In this document: positions 11,619-23,771 of the stretch, one piece after another
Position numbering within the stretch: the first letter of the stretch is position 1
Layout: each line of letters starts with the position of its first letter
DNA from: Calliphora vicina
Lineage: Eukaryota > Arthropoda > Insecta > Diptera > Calliphoridae
Assembly: GCF_958450345.1 (NCBI RefSeq)
Contig: NC_088783.1
Coordinates: 55,714,395 to 55,778,394 of the forward strand
Length of the DNA: 64,000 bases
Reading direction: 5' to 3'
The notes under the pieces: model-generated
Seen by the model: the letters and a program-made list of their open reading frames with translations, nothing else
Told to the model about the DNA's origin: nothing
Databases searched by the model: none
Position numbers and translations under genes: made by a program

Positions 11619-12225
11619 TTGAAGCTGAGAAACCTTAAAAGATTTTTATGTCGGAAATGCTGCTTGAACGCTAACAAGAAAATCATTTTTGCATCGAATC
11701 ATTACTTTCGATTATAATGGATCCATTACGATAACCCGAAGAGTAAGAGATCGTATGTGAAGACCGACCAACCAGCCGAATCGAGACCAGAGCTAAATAT
11801 CCATGGCCCTAAGGTAATTTTGTGTATTTGGTCCTGTCTATTATGAGCTGCAGAAATCTGGCCAGCACATCACATGGAACCTGTACCGAATGTTACTGAT
11901 TCGTTTGAAGCAAGAATTTGCCGAAATATGAAACCTTTATATTCCACCATGACAACAGTCGGCCACATGTTGCAATACCTGTTAAAAATGTTACGCGCCT
12001 TATAGTCTAAACATTTCGCGGCCGACTACTATTTGTTTGGATCGATGCAGAACGCTCTCTGGGATACGCCTCACTTTGCAACAGAGTATCTGAAATTGAC
12101 TTGATTCATTCGTGTTTTCGAATGATGATCATTACTTTGTAGCGGAATCCATTCATATGTTGTCAGAAAGATGGGAAAAGGTCATAAATAAATTTATATT
12201 GAACAAATGTTTGAAAATAAATGAT
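11619..12225 (+). pseudogene. mariner transposase remnant, Mos1/mauritiana-like, 3' part
   Basis: Homology starts inside the transposase (ELKLRNLKRFL) and runs to the 3' end. Landmarks are WIHYDNP at about 11718, PAESRPELNIHGPK at about 11775, a garbled IFHHDNARPH block at about 11940-11965, a decayed SPDFAADYYLF block at about 12005-12035, and MLSERWEKVI at about 12160-12185. Numerous stops and indels make it non-functional. The first and last catalytic regions are damaged. The N-terminal helix-turn-helix and 5' terminal repeat are missing. Confidence 0.85.
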
Positions 12226-12954
12226 AAAAATTAGAAAAAATCAAGCAAGTTTCTAACCACTCAGCAGTAGTCTCTTAAAACTATTGTTATATTTTAAATT
12301 ATTTTATTTTCATTGGCTTAACTCAAATCTGTGAATTAAAAAATTTCTAAAACTTTTGATAATTAACAAAATTTTGTTACAAAAATCTTAAAAAAATTAA
12401 CTCATATTACGACAAAATTATCGATTTGATTATTTATTTTCTGAAATTGATCGATGAACAGATTCTGCAACCGCTTACTCAAAAAGAAATGTATTGGTAA
12501 TATATAATATACGTATATGGGGGATTTCATGTCAAGTCAACCAACTTTTGAAATCGATGTCTATCGATCGGCACCAAGGTTACTCCTATTGGAAAGTACT
12601 TCAGACACAATTTTTCAATAAGATCGGTCGAGAAATCTTTGAGTTAGAGGCAACACATGTGTTTTTCTCATGTGTCTCATGCTAAATGTGTCCCAAATAA
12701 GCACTAAAGCTCAAAAAATTCAAGTATTTGGTTGGGATTTGACTTGACTTGAATGCAAATGTAATTATGATTTAAACTCCTCCTCTTTTTTATTGAGAAT
12801 TGCTATTGAAATAAAGTGTAATACAACTATAATTCAATTGCTTGACTATAATTCAAGGTTCGAATTACACTTGCTTTCAACCTGAATAATAGTAAAAATT
12901 CTTATTGAGTGTACTGTAAAATAAAGACTGAAACAATTTTCGGGAAAAATATTA
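12226..12954. other. AT-rich stretch with an unclassified segment (GGGGGATTTCATGTCAAGTC)
   Basis: Most of this stretch is plain AT-rich sequence. At 12519-12690, the segment starting GGGGGATTTCATGTCAAGTC and containing a self-complementary ACACATGTGTTTTTCTCATGTGT resembles a dispersed repeat rather than a gene. I cannot name it. Confidence 0.35.
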
Positions 12955-13390
12955 AAAAAAAAAATAATTTTTTTTGGCTGAGCAAATTTTATTAGTGAAA
13001 AAAAAGGTTTTGGTGCAAATTTTTTTAGGTGACAAACAAATCTGGTTAAAAATACAAAATTGTTCCGATTTATTATGGCATTATATATGTCGTTGGAAAG
13101 GTCATTGAAATAACTATCATGAGCTATCCATATTGTCTATATTAATGTCTAATTAATCCATGGTTATGGTTATTTTCTTATATCTCTGCCATTTGTTGGC
13201 CGATTTTTCCAATTTTAAATAGCAACCTAACCGGGACTATAACGGTTATATTAATTTATGTAAGTTATGTAATGGCTACGGAAAGTTGATTTCAATATAC
13301 ATGATTCGCTAATGAAAAATATAGAAATTACAAAAGAAATGTCAAACTTATATATACATTTGGTACTTATGGTGAAGGTTATAATACAGT
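12955..13390 (-). mobile_element. Degraded INE-1-like repeat, family 2
   Basis: It has the same order, in the same orientation, as the better copy at 50297-50986: AT-rich lead, GTCGTTGGAAAGGTCATTGAA, ATCCATATTGTCTATATTAATGTC, CTTATATCTCTGCCATTTGT, then ACAAACTTATATATACAT-like sequence and TATGGTGAAGGTTATAAT at the end. The terminal hairpin at the left is lost. Confidence 0.55.
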
Positions 13391-14200
13391 TTTTTTTGTC
13401 GGTCAAGCATATTTTCTAGGGACCGTAAATAACAGTTATCCAGAAAATTATAAACTAAAAACTCTCTATATTAGAATCAACGGAGACCTATACTGTTATA
13501 TATGATATGATCTCAACTCCACAGTTAACAGTTATTAATCAACATAAAAATAAAATTTCGCATGAAAATCTTAAAAAAATAGTTTTAAATAGCCGTCATA
13601 AAATACTCATTTCAGGAGTTTTATTTTTCCCATCAGAAAATAAAACTCTTTTCGTTTATTTTCTACTTTTTTCAATATCTTTACTTATTGAGTCTATCTG
13701 CTATAATGTTTGTAGTAATTTTTTTGTTTAAGAAAAAAAAATAACAGTTTGATAATAGGAATCAAACAATAACAATCCCACTTGATTTTTATAATGACAA
13801 TTTATTGAATTGCAAGCAGCTTTACAAATTGTAATTATCTGACCACCGAAAACCTTAAGGTGTCAATTTACAATTTAAATAAAACTCCTCAAATGAGTTT
13901 TATTATGGTGGCTATTTGGTGGCAAGAGTTTCAAGCGAACTTCTAATATTTTTAAAGTCACAAAACAACTGTTACAAAACAACTTTTTTGATATCGCTTA
14001 TAATAGTTACGGTCCCTGATATTTTGGATTTGGCGGTGCTCCAAAGTTGTCAATATTTTTTCGCTATTTCCTGGAAACTCTAAGACAATGTATATGCCAA
14101 ATGAAAGATATTTTAAACTCCTATCCAACGATATATTAAATATATTTGTTGATCTAATATGTTTCAACTCCGTACTTCCCTTCCTTAAGACCCTATTGTG
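13391..14200. other. AT-rich stretch without recognisable gene
   Basis: Only short frames are seen. A 74-residue frame at 13507-13731 ends in a hydrophobic tail with no motif. No repeat family is recognised with confidence. Confidence 0.4.
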
Positions 14201-16860
14201 TCAACAATAGATGGACAAACATAGCTAGATTGTCTTATAATTTTACAAGGACCCAGACTATATATACTTTTTGATTCTAAGATCAATATTTCGATTTTTC
14301 AAACGGACGAAAAAGTTCATACTTTTAAAAAATAGCTTGCTATTTTCTTTAAACATATTGAGGTCTACAATTTCCAAACAAATTTCTTCCCGGAATATTT
14401 CCCTATGGTACATAAATGCTTCTATAATATAAAATGTAGCAAATATAAGTTATATATAAAAATAAATCACAAAACGATATTTTGTTTGTATCGATCCATA
14501 TTTAACAATAGCCCCGATATTTAGTCCACTTCCTGAAAATGCGTTCATCAGGTTGAAATTCGACATAAGTAATCCTTATATATACAGAAATGAGTACATA
14601 ATTTTTCGAAGATTAGTCCACAATTGATCATAGCTCCCATATAAGGATCACTTAAAAAATACACTTAAATACTCATAAATATCTTACAAATATCGTTATC
14701 ACGTCAAAATTTGACACAAGTAATCCTCATATATATGTAAATCGAAATAAAAAATTTTGTAAAGACCGGTCCATAACACAGTGCAACAGTGAAAAAAACA
14801 CACGATCATGACTATATAGGTTCGACTCTACTACCAACGGGTAGTAAAACCCTATACTCAGTTTGTCCATTTTGGGACCGATTTTTTTTTATGATTTCTG
14901 AAAATCAGTTGGGCCTGTGTCATCAGTTTTTGGTTAACAGCTAATTCAGACTTTGTGGTACGGCTTAACATTGTATGGCAATAATATAGCTAAGATTCCG
15001 CCAAATAAATTTTGTTACAATTTTTTTTCCAAAAAATAGCTTTGTTTTTGTTGAAAAAATATAGTAAGAAAATTTTTTTTTTTTACTTTTTTTAGAATAA
15101 CTTCCAGGGTCTCCTAATTTTTCACTAACAATATCTAGCAAAGTTGTAGCTACGGTAAAGTTGAACAACTCTTTCAATGCATTCTGAACGTGTCTAGTCA
15201 CTCTAAATAGCACATAAAGATCACTTTGCACCTTAACAATTTTTGTTTTTACTATTTTTTTACGCTAAACCAAAGATTTTTTGATAAAATAGTATGATCA
15301 AGTCCACACTTCTATGTTGTGCTGTATTATTTACTCGGCTGAGGTGTTCGGAATGGGGATCAGTGAGTGGACCCTCAATGTCACACATCTAAAAAAAAAT
15401 CGCCAAAAAGCCATTTATGATCCGAATGAGCTGAAATTTAAAATGTAGATAGTCCTTGAGAAGGTCTACAAAAATATGCTTTTATCTGTAGGTACCTCTT
15501 TTAGTTCAAGAGATATTTAAGTTTAATTTTTTTTTTAAATTTTCCTCGATCTTTTAACCTGATAACAATTATTTCGTCTCTATAAATAGTTACACGCATC
15601 CAAAGTTGAAGCATCTTTTTGTATATTTTATATATATAAATATATATTGTTTATAAATATACAAAACGCTTTTACTATCATACTGTAAATAACGTCACAG
15701 TGGGCTATTTTCTTAAAAAAACTCAGTTTTTGGAACACATTTTCCACGTTTTAGGAATTTTAATGTTTGAAAACAAAGAATGGCAACATTGGTGATGCCA
15801 TTGACTTAAGAACATTTAGATCTATATTACTTCCAAATTTTGTTGTGATGTCTGTAACTGTTGAAATTTTACATTAATTCAAAGTTTTTATTTTTCTTGA
15901 TGGAAAATCGCCATTTTATAATATAGTTAGATTTTAAGGTAAAATGTCAATCTCCAAGTTATAAGGTTTCCACCGATATCAAAAACGTATATAAAAAGCT
16001 TATATTTACTCTTCAGATGCTCCACAAACCTTGCTCACTTTCAAAAATTTTGATGTTTTTTCATATCTTGCATCAAGCCGTTCTTGCGTGATCATACCGA
16101 TAATGATTTGCCCATTCTTCGTTATTCCAGCACAATAGAGAAGTATACACTCGAACATACATTTTTAACAAAACATTTTTGTTTTAGAGTCAAAAAATAG
16201 TAAAAAACTAAAAAAACTTTGCAAAATATTGTTATTGAAAAATTAGGAGTCCCTGGAAGTTATTCTATAAAAAGTAAAAATATTTTTCTTCCTATATTTT
16301 TTCAACAAAAGTGCACGAAAAAGCTATTTTTTGGAAAACAATTTTAACAAAATTTATTTGGCGGACTCTTAGCTATATTATTCCCATATAAAGTTAAGCC
16401 GTATCACAAAGTCTGAATTAGCTGTTAACCAAAAACTGATGATACCTTTTTTAGAGGCCCCACTGATTTTCAGAAACTTTGTGGGCCCATAAAAAAAATC
16501 GGTCACCAAAATGGACAAACTGAGTATAGGGTTTTACTACCCTTTGGTAGTAGAGTCGAACCTATGCTGTCATGATCTTGTGTCTTTCCAAAAGTCTTCA
16601 TTTGTTGCATAGTGTAATTGATCATAGCTCATATAGTACCACTTCCGAAAAACACATTAACCTACATAAATATCTTACAAATATCGATTTCGAACCAAAA
16701 TTTTAACACAAATCGTTTTCAATAATACATATATCTTACTACAGGCTTATGTGACTATCGATCCATAATGATATATAGCTTCTATATAAGGCCCACATCC
16801 GGAAAATGCATTATTCTCTAGCAATGCGAAATTTACCACAGATATTTTATAACAACATTT
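14201..16860 (+). repeat. Degraded INE-1-like repeat interrupted by transposon copy B
   Basis: Modules such as GATCATAGCTCCCATATAAGG and CTCATAAATATCTTACAAATATCG occur on both sides of the transposon (14620-14776 and 16615-16850). They resemble the 3' half of family 1 (compare 43730-44060). The join GGTCCA TAA TTGATCATAG across the insertion restores a normal module. Confidence 0.5.
14777..16614 (-). mobile_element. Long-TIR DNA transposon, CACTA-like ends, copy B
   Basis: A second copy of the element at 3357-5766, inverted relative to it: B's left half (for example TTCGGAATGGGGATCAGTGA at about 15349) matches the right half of A, and B's right half (ATCATACCGATAATG) matches A's left. Ends are CACAGTGCAACAGTG (14777) and, inward, CACTATGCAACAAATG (16614), flanked by TAA on both sides. 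At 1,838 bp it lacks about 570 bp of A, including A's 4450-4750 region. No transposase is seen. Divergence between its own arms is larger than in A, so it is the older insertion. Confidence 0.8.
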
Positions 16861-18943
16861 TTTTTTATATTGTTGATTCGAAAAAGCTGATTATTACACT
16901 ATTAATTGTTAAATTTAATTTAAAAAAAAAATCAAAATCGGCTATTTTTTAAAAAAAAAAAAAAAAACAAAATATTCATAACTAAGTCACTTTCAAATTG
17001 CTGTTTACAGTTTAAGGGTTAATAACTTTAGCTGCAGGCAAACAACTTTCCATATGGTAGCGAAGACAAAGTAAAATAATTTGGTGTTGATATTCAACAA
17101 TCCGGTAAAGATAATGATTTTTAATATTTATTTTCAATAAACAACAGACAGTTATGAATAAATAATTACCTTGTTATAATAAAAACGTCGAACAAATACA
17201 AGCTGCATTAATTAATCTTGAAAAGCTGTCATTAAACCTTCGTTAATTTTGCACAAAAAGTCATAATTTTTTTTAATAATCTTCAAATTAACTTACACAT
17301 TTTTAATATATTACTCAACAATTTTAAGCACTAAATTTGTATGTCAGGCTTTTAGGTTTTCTTAAACACCTTGGGCACTTATTTAAATATTTGCACGTTA
17401 GCTTTCTTTGTAACACAATTTACATATGTATGTTTTTTTCTTCATTAAATTATTTTCTTTAAACATTTTTTTCAAAGGCTTTTTGTATAGATATGTTTGT
17501 TTGTTTCTAATTTAAACCAATATTTATTTAGTGTTTTAAATGTAGGAGCTAAATGTAAACTGTCTTGGAACGCGTCAACTAACCAACTGAGTTCAGGCAA
17601 AGTCGGTTATTAGAAGCTTACAAAATGCAGTCAATATTCAGCGGGATGCCTTAAATATTCATGATTCATGTTTGTTGCTGTATTTACGTTGTATGTAGTG
17701 AGTGCTTTTGCCCGTTTTTATTTCAAAAAAAAAAAAATCATTCTGCCACTGCTGCTTCTACATCTCTACATGTTCCTACAATATGTTGCATGCAGATGTT
17801 CATCGATGCTCATCATGGAGATGTTGGCGATAATGATAAAGGGGGGATTTTTGTGATGATAATTAAGTTTTCTTAATGATGACACTATTACCTAGGCCTT
17901 TAATGTTTGTGGGAACAGTGTATGGCTAAAAACCCACTAGCAGTAGGTGCATTCAACCAGCCTTAAACAAAGTCCAAGGGTATGGAGTAAATGTTGTGCA
18001 CACCATGTTACGTGTGATTGCGAAACATTATACACAGTATGTGATGCAACAGCAGAATATTGCCACATTTACGAAGTCAAGTTTAAAAGCATACGATATG
18101 AAACGACCGTATTCCAATGTGACCTCCTCCTTCTCATGAAGTCATAAAAATGTAGAATACATTATGGCTATAAACACACACACAATCTCTTCCATATGCA
18201 GCATTTGTAATAAAAACAAAATTGCACTGATAAATTGCAAAAGTTTTTTTAAAAAAAAAGCTATAACAATTTTAAATCTCTTTCCACTGCTGCCAGCGAA
18301 CAACATTGCGACATATCCGTTTCCGGTATATGTCACCTTCCTTACATTCTCTAAACAAAAACTCTTCAACACACGTACACGTACTTTTTACTTTACCTAA
18401 ACTCTTTATACTTTTCGTATTTAAAAAAAAAAATCTATTCTTTCTTTTTTCTTTACTGTGGCACATGCAACAGGCACCTCTAACTGTTGCGCTTTCTCTA
18501 GGGAATTTTAGGTTCGTTTACATATTGTTTGTTTTTGTAAAGAAACATTTTCAAATACAAACAAATTTTTATATAATTTTTTTTCTCTCACTGTCTTTTG
18601 GTCTCTTTGTGTTTGTGATTTTCCAGGGGTAATTTTGTATTTGTTGTACCTGTTGCCTTTTAGTTTGTTTTGCAACGTTATATACGAATGTTTCTAAAGC
18701 TGCACCCAGTTTTTCTTTGTATTAGTGCAGGACATTTTTCGTTTCTCACTTATACACTTGCATTAGTAAACATTTAATTCTCTTGTTTTGCTCTCAGAGA
18801 AATTGTGGTTTTGTTATAGTGTTGATAAGCGGTTCAATAAGAATGTTAAGACGAATTTATGGCGCAAATAGACACGAAAGTAATCACGTGACTGGTTTCG
18901 TGGATATATCGAGGGCTTCTATGAGTGCATGACTTAAAACTGA
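16861..18943. other. AT-rich stretch without recognisable gene
   Basis: The region has poly-A and poly-T tracts (16916-16975, 18247-18258, 18421-18432). Overlapping frames of 60-108 residues on both strands at 17660-18632 are low-complexity (F/L/S-rich) with no conserved motif. It looks more like single-copy DNA than most of the window, and an intron or a distal regulatory region is possible, but nothing proves it. Confidence 0.4.
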
Positions 18944-19800
18944 AGGATTTTTTTTCAAACTTTTAGCTTTTATTTTGAAACATTTGTGCAATATAAATTT
19001 ATTCAAAGTATTGACCATTATTAGTTTGGATCTTTATCCCATCTTTCTGGCAACATATGGATTCCGCGCCGAAAGAACGTCTCATCTTTTGAAGACATGA
19101 ACAAATCAGTCCAATTTTGGAAACTCTTTTCTAAAGTGAAGCGTATCTCAGAGACAGCGTTCTATATCGATCAAAACAAAACAGTAGTCGGAGGGACTAG
19201 GTCTGGACTATAAGCCGGATGAGGCAAAACTTCCCAACCACTTCTTTTTAAATATTTTTAACAGGCATTGCAATATGTGACCTAGCGTTGTCATGATGGA
19301 ATATTACGGTTTCATGACTGGTCGCATATTCTTGGAGTTTTTCGGTCAATTATCGCTACAAATGAATCAGTTGCTTTCGGTACAGGTTCCATCAGACCAT
19401 CACATTTCATAATAGATAATATACTTTTGGTCAAATACAGAGCATTACCTTATGGCCATGGATATTTGGCTTTGATGTCGATCCTGCTGGTTGGCCGGGG
19501 TTCACATGCAATCTCTTACACTTCATGTAATGATTCGGTGCAAAAACGATTTTTATTCATAGCATTGAAGCAACATTTCAGACATACATATATTTTAAGG
19601 TCTCTCAGCACGCAATGATTTTGCAAGCTCTTGTTAAGTTTGGCATCAATCTTCATGGAGTAGTTACTCTAAATCTTGGTACTCAAACTTTTTTGGCTGG
19701 CCTGGTCGATCTTTGTCTTATGTGTCAAAATCACCACTTCTGAAACGCGCAAACCATCTCTGGCAGGTTTAAATCGGTTGAAACACATTCTCCGACAATT
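18944..19800 (-). pseudogene. mariner transposase remnant, Mos1-like, minus strand
   Basis: Read on the minus strand, the decayed transposase runs from CQRWFARF-like sequence (19770-19740, reading ARDGLRVSEVV) through the catalytic domain to the 3' tail at 18944. Recognisable blocks are: HDNAR-type sequence (CGTTGTCATGATGGAATATTACG, shown here in pieces: GTTGTCATGATGGAATATTA at about 19289), the PHPAYSPD-like block near 19210 and the MLPERW block at 19045 (CATCTTTCTGGCAACATATG). The N-terminal start and the 5' repeat are lost. Stops and frameshifts are frequent. Confidence 0.8.
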
Positions 19801-20215
19801 CTATCACTTCATATGAAAATTACATGCACGATGTTGTTGTCTGTTATTGGCTTCTCGGGCTATGTAACCCCAATTGTAATTTGTTGAATTTAATGGTTCT
19901 CATCCAAGTAATAGCGGAAGCACCAGGTCGCCTACCTGGTGGGTTCCATCTTAATGATTGTCGTGCTATGTTTTGACAAGGTCTTTGAAGTAAGGGATAT
20001 TTTTTTAGAGGTACAGAAATTTTAAAGAACATTTTAAGAAATAATAAAACACAGATATTTCAATTGAATGTCCAAAATTTATACTTTATTAGCTCACAAA
20101 TATTATGGCATTTAATGTTTAAACTTACTGATTAAATTGTTAGTGCTTTTGCTTAGACAACTTTGTCTTGACAACAAATGTCATTTATTGTTATGATGAA
20201 TATTTGTCAAGTATA
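19801..20215. other. Short unassigned stretch between two transposase remnants
   Basis: The stretch contains a compact palindrome, ACCAGGTCGCCTACCTGGT (19922-19940). Otherwise it is AT-rich with no family recognised. Confidence 0.35.
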
Positions 20216-20960
20216 GAAAGGGGGTTAATTTCTGGCATATTTCGTCAATAGGGCATCGAAAGTTGACTTCTAAATGATCAATCGTTGCTGGTTTATCAGC
20301 ATAGACCAGAGATTTGATGTACTCCGACAAAAGTCGTCCAAAGGTTTCAAATCACACGAACAAGATGGCCAATTCACTGGTCCATTTCTTGAGATAATTC
20401 GGTCATCAAATTTTTGACTCAACAAAGTGATGGTTTCACGTGCTGTGTGGCATGTTGCGCCTTCATGTAGGAACCATTTCTCCTCCAAATTATGAGGAAT
20501 AAAAAAATCATGAATCATTTGCTTGTATCGCTCGCCATTCACGGTAATGTTAATTGAATAAAGTGATGGTATCATGCGCTGGCATGTTGCACCTTCTGGT
20601 TGGGACCCATTCTCCTCCTAATGATTAGCAATGAGATGAGGAATAAGAAATTCACGAATCATTTCCCTTTAACAGAATGACAAACGGATATATCGCGTTT
20701 GTCATTCACGGTAATGTTGGCGCCGGTTTCGGATTTAAAGACAAATGAGCCGATGATGACTTCGGGATGTAAACTGCATCAACCAATGATTTTTTTGGGA
20801 TGTAATTGCATCTCAATAGTCTCATGAGGACAATTCTGCTTGTTTGCTGAAGATGATTTGACTTGACGAAGTACTCTGTAAGTTTGACGAAATAAATTTG
20901 CACGATTCGTAAACACTGTGCAACAAGAAAATCTTTCCCGAATGAGACCAACGGGAAATG
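20216..20960 (-). pseudogene. DUF4817-type (Tc1/mariner superfamily) transposase remnant with internal duplication
   Basis: On the minus strand, a readable frame of 101 residues (20575-20270) carries INITVNGERYKQMIHDFF, EEKWFLHEGATCHTARETI and the end of the catalytic domain NGPVNWPSCSCDLKPLD. These are hallmarks of an insect DDE transposase family usually annotated with a DUF4817 helix-turn-helix (often mislabelled SETMAR-like). The tail DHLEVNFRCPIDEICQKLTP follows in another frame to 20216. Upstream, 20560-20710 holds a diverged second version of the NGERY...EGATC segment, so part of the catalytic domain is duplicated in tandem. An 81-residue frame at 20951-20706 carries the preceding part. 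Frames are broken at several points. Confidence 0.75.
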
Positions 20961-21540
20961 AAAGTAGATAATTAGTATACCAAAACCCCCAAAGGGTTTT
21001 TAAAAGTTAGCTCGTGTTTTAAAGTTATTCGCCTTTAAACTTCAGCTTTTTTGAGTAAAAATGTTTCATATATATTTTATGAATAATCTATTGAAGTAAG
21101 TCAATATTTTTATAAAGTAATTTGAGTTGAATGTTCTAGTCCTAATATACTTAAAATTCATTAATTTTAACACTTTTTGCAAATTTATTTTTTTATTTTT
21201 ATAGTTTTTTTTGGAGAATTGCAGAATATTGCTGTAAAAGTATTGATTAGTGGGTATCGTGTATCGAGTATTTGCCATATTGTTTGAGTACTCAATACTC
21301 AAAAGTAGTTGCTCAATAATTTTAGACTTGTATTTTTACAATTTAATTTATTTAAATTTAACGGTTATGGTGCAAAAAATGCATCTCTACTATAAATACA
21401 ACTCAAATCAATATTAGAAATGCAACTCTTAGCGTAAACAATTTTCAAATCAGAATAAAATATTATTAAAAAAACTAGAATAATAGTTAAAAAGTTCAAA
21501 ATATTTATTGATATAATCTTGTAAACCTAAAATGTTTCTA
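20961..21540. other. AT-rich stretch without recognisable gene
   Basis: Nothing identified. A short self-complementary stretch, GAGTACTCAATACTC, lies at about 21286-21300. Confidence 0.4.
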
Positions 21541-21972
21541 AAAAGGGCTGATTGTTTGGCCCCTGGAACCAAAATATCAGCCTACAGACATCGCCAAGCA
21601 ACACTGCAAGAATAATTTTTTGCAAATAACGAGCAAACATCTGTTTACTGCAAGGATGTGGACAAACTAATGAGCCAAATGGACATTGGTTACAATGCGG
21701 CTGAGTGGAGACTTTTTATTGATAGCTCCAAAACCAGTTCAAAAGCAGTGTTGCTCCATCAAACAAACTCAAAACCATCGGTACCAATTGCCTATAGTGT
21801 AGAAACGAAAGAGACGTATGACTCATTAAAAACTATTCTTCAAGAAGTAGACTACAATAAACATCAATGGAAAATATGCTGTGACTTGAAGGTGGTAGCA
21901 ATTCTTCGGGGATTGCAATCTGGATACATTAAATACATGTGCTTTCTATGTGACTGGGACTTCATAATATAA
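21541..21972 (+). pseudogene. Fragment of a repeated arthropod transposon-derived protein of unknown function
   Basis: The readable frame 21658-21972 (104 residues) has NAAEWRLFIDSSKTSSKAVL, LHQTNSKPSVPIAYSVETKE, the KICCDLKVVAILRGLQSGY block and the YMCFLCDWD block. The same frame extends upstream to about 21541 (LAPGTKISAYRHRQATLQE) across an in-frame stop at 21616-21618. I recognise this pattern (L.PGT..YR.R...F, then EWRLFIDSSK, then ICGDLKVV..LLG.Q.GYTKYPCFLC.WDSR) as a protein repeated many times in arthropod genomes and probably carried by a transposon. I know no established function for it. The Cys-x-x-Cys in FLC and the acidic residue of CDLK are kept. Downstream sequence after CDWD is lost. 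Confidence 0.6.
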
Positions 21973-22533
21973 GGGTGATCAATATGCAAATCATGAATGG
22001 AACTGATTTCACATTGAAATTAAAAAATGTTTAGTTTCGTGTTGGTCGATACTGCTAACGACATCAAGTTCATTTCCTCCCTTTTTATAGATAAAGCTAG
22101 ACTCCTATATAATAATGATTACAAAATTAGTTTAAAACAATTCGAAATCCTATTTTGGGATGTACAGAATCTTGTTTGTAATTCAACATTGAACAATTAA
22201 ATATGTAGTTAAAAAATTTTCTTTTTGTTAACAATCTGTTTAAAAACTACTTTTTGATAAAATACAAATTTTTTTGGTGAAAACCCGATACACTTAAATA
22301 TATATCTGAACCATTGAACTACGGAACTACTAAGTTGATTTTCAGTATACAAATTATCAAAAGTATAATGGCAAAAACATAATTTTGTTTAAATTTGAGT
22401 TAAAAGAAATTTTTTCTTAGCACAGCAGTAGCGTTTTGTAGCAACAAAAAGTAGTACATTGACTCATATAATCCGGCTTGATTTATTTTGGATTAGGGAC
22501 CCAAAAGTATTCCGGAGGGATATATGCCCATTT
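21973..22533. other. AT-rich stretch without recognisable gene
   Basis: No family or gene recognised. Confidence 0.4.
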
Positions 22534-22739
22534 TCTATCTATATATTTAAAAATGGATGTTTGTATTAGGGTATGTATGTTCCGAATGAACTCAAAAACG
22601 GCTGGACCGATTTTAATGAAATTTTCAAGGAATCCTCAGTATAGCCTAGGGGGTCACACTGTAATGTCAGATTTTCGGTCTGTGGGCGGAGGGGTGTGAC
22701 AAAATCAAATTTTTATATTATACCGATAATGCCATCTAG
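22534..22739 (+). mobile_element. Helitron-like fragment
   Basis: It starts TCTATCTATATATTTAAAAA, followed by ATGTATGTTCCGAATGAACT and AAACGGCTGGACCGATTTTA, the typical 5' section of short insect Helitrons. It ends ATGCCATCTAG at 22739, where mariner sequence begins. The 3' hairpin is not clear, so this end may be a truncation. Confidence 0.5.
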
Positions 22740-22920
22740 AAGACCAAGAATTGAAGGCCTTAGTACAATTTCAAAACACAGCAGGATTACATTGGGTACA
22801 ATAGGAATTGAAGCCGAGAGACCTTGAAGGACAATTATACATGTCCAATATGCGGCCAGATATGAAACTGTAATATTCCATCATTACAACGTTCGACCAC
22901 ATGTTGCAATACCTGTTTAA

Positions 22921-23154
22921 CCCTTAAATGCATGATTTTTACTTTTATTTTTCTATAAAATATCAAATATTTAGTTGATTTTTATTTATTATATTTCCTT
23001 TAGCTTTATTTTGATTTAGAATTTCTTTAGCTGAAACTTTTCGTACTCCATTTGTTTTTTTGGAATTAGAATCTGAATTAGCATCAAGCTAATATTCGTC
23101 TAAAATTAAGTGGAACTGGAATGTAGACAATTGGCAACAATATGCATTAAAGGG
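22921..23154. mobile_element. piggyBac-type MITE, 234 bp
   Basis: Ends are CCCTTAAATGCAT and, inward from the right, CCCTTTAATGCAT (12 of 13 matching). Both sides have TTAA (22917-22920 and 23155-23158), and removing the insert plus one TTAA restores the mariner reading CAATACCTGTTTAAAAG. CCC starts with TTAA duplication are typical of piggyBac-related non-autonomous elements. No coding capacity. Confidence 0.85.
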
Positions 23155-23771
23155 TTAAAAGTATTTAGAATGAAGTGGTTAGGAAGTTTCACTTCACCCG
23201 CTTTATAATCCAGACTATTCCACGTACGACTACTATTTCGATCGATGCATTACGCTCTCTCCTGAATGCGCATCACTTTGGGACTGAGTATCCGATATTG
23301 GCTTGATTTGTTTTTGGACGCAAAAGATGATTGGCCGGGAATCCATATTTTGCCAAAAAGATGGGAAAGTATCATAGCTAATAATAGCCAATACTTTTAA
23401 TAAATTTATATTGTACAAATATTTCAAAATAAAAGCTAAAAATTAAAAAAAATACACAGAAAGAATTAAATTTCTGATTCAATCAAGAAATTTGCTCAAT
23501 CAGACAAAATTTTGTTTGAATTAGGACCTATCACTTCATTTGTAAATTCAAACAAGAAATTTTGCAAAAATTTAATTGAATAAAAATCAATATTTTTTCA
23601 ATTAAAAAAAGTATCATATTAAATAAAAAAGTTGTTTGAATTTACAACACAATTTCAAACAAACATTTGTTTAAAACAGTAAAATCTTTGTTTGGTCCAA
23701 AAAAATATTTTTAAGTTAAATTTTTGTAGATAGAACCAATAAAAAAAATTGGTAAAAATAATGTCAGAAAA

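Noticed and set aside
17661..18400. Cluster of overlapping short frames as a possible exon
   Set aside because: Frames exist on both strands with no conserved protein sequence, and no convincing splice sites could be paired with them.
18306..18632. 108-residue open frame, the longest in the window
   Set aside because: It is low-complexity, F/L/S-rich, driven by T-rich DNA, overlapped by frames on the other strand, and has no motif.
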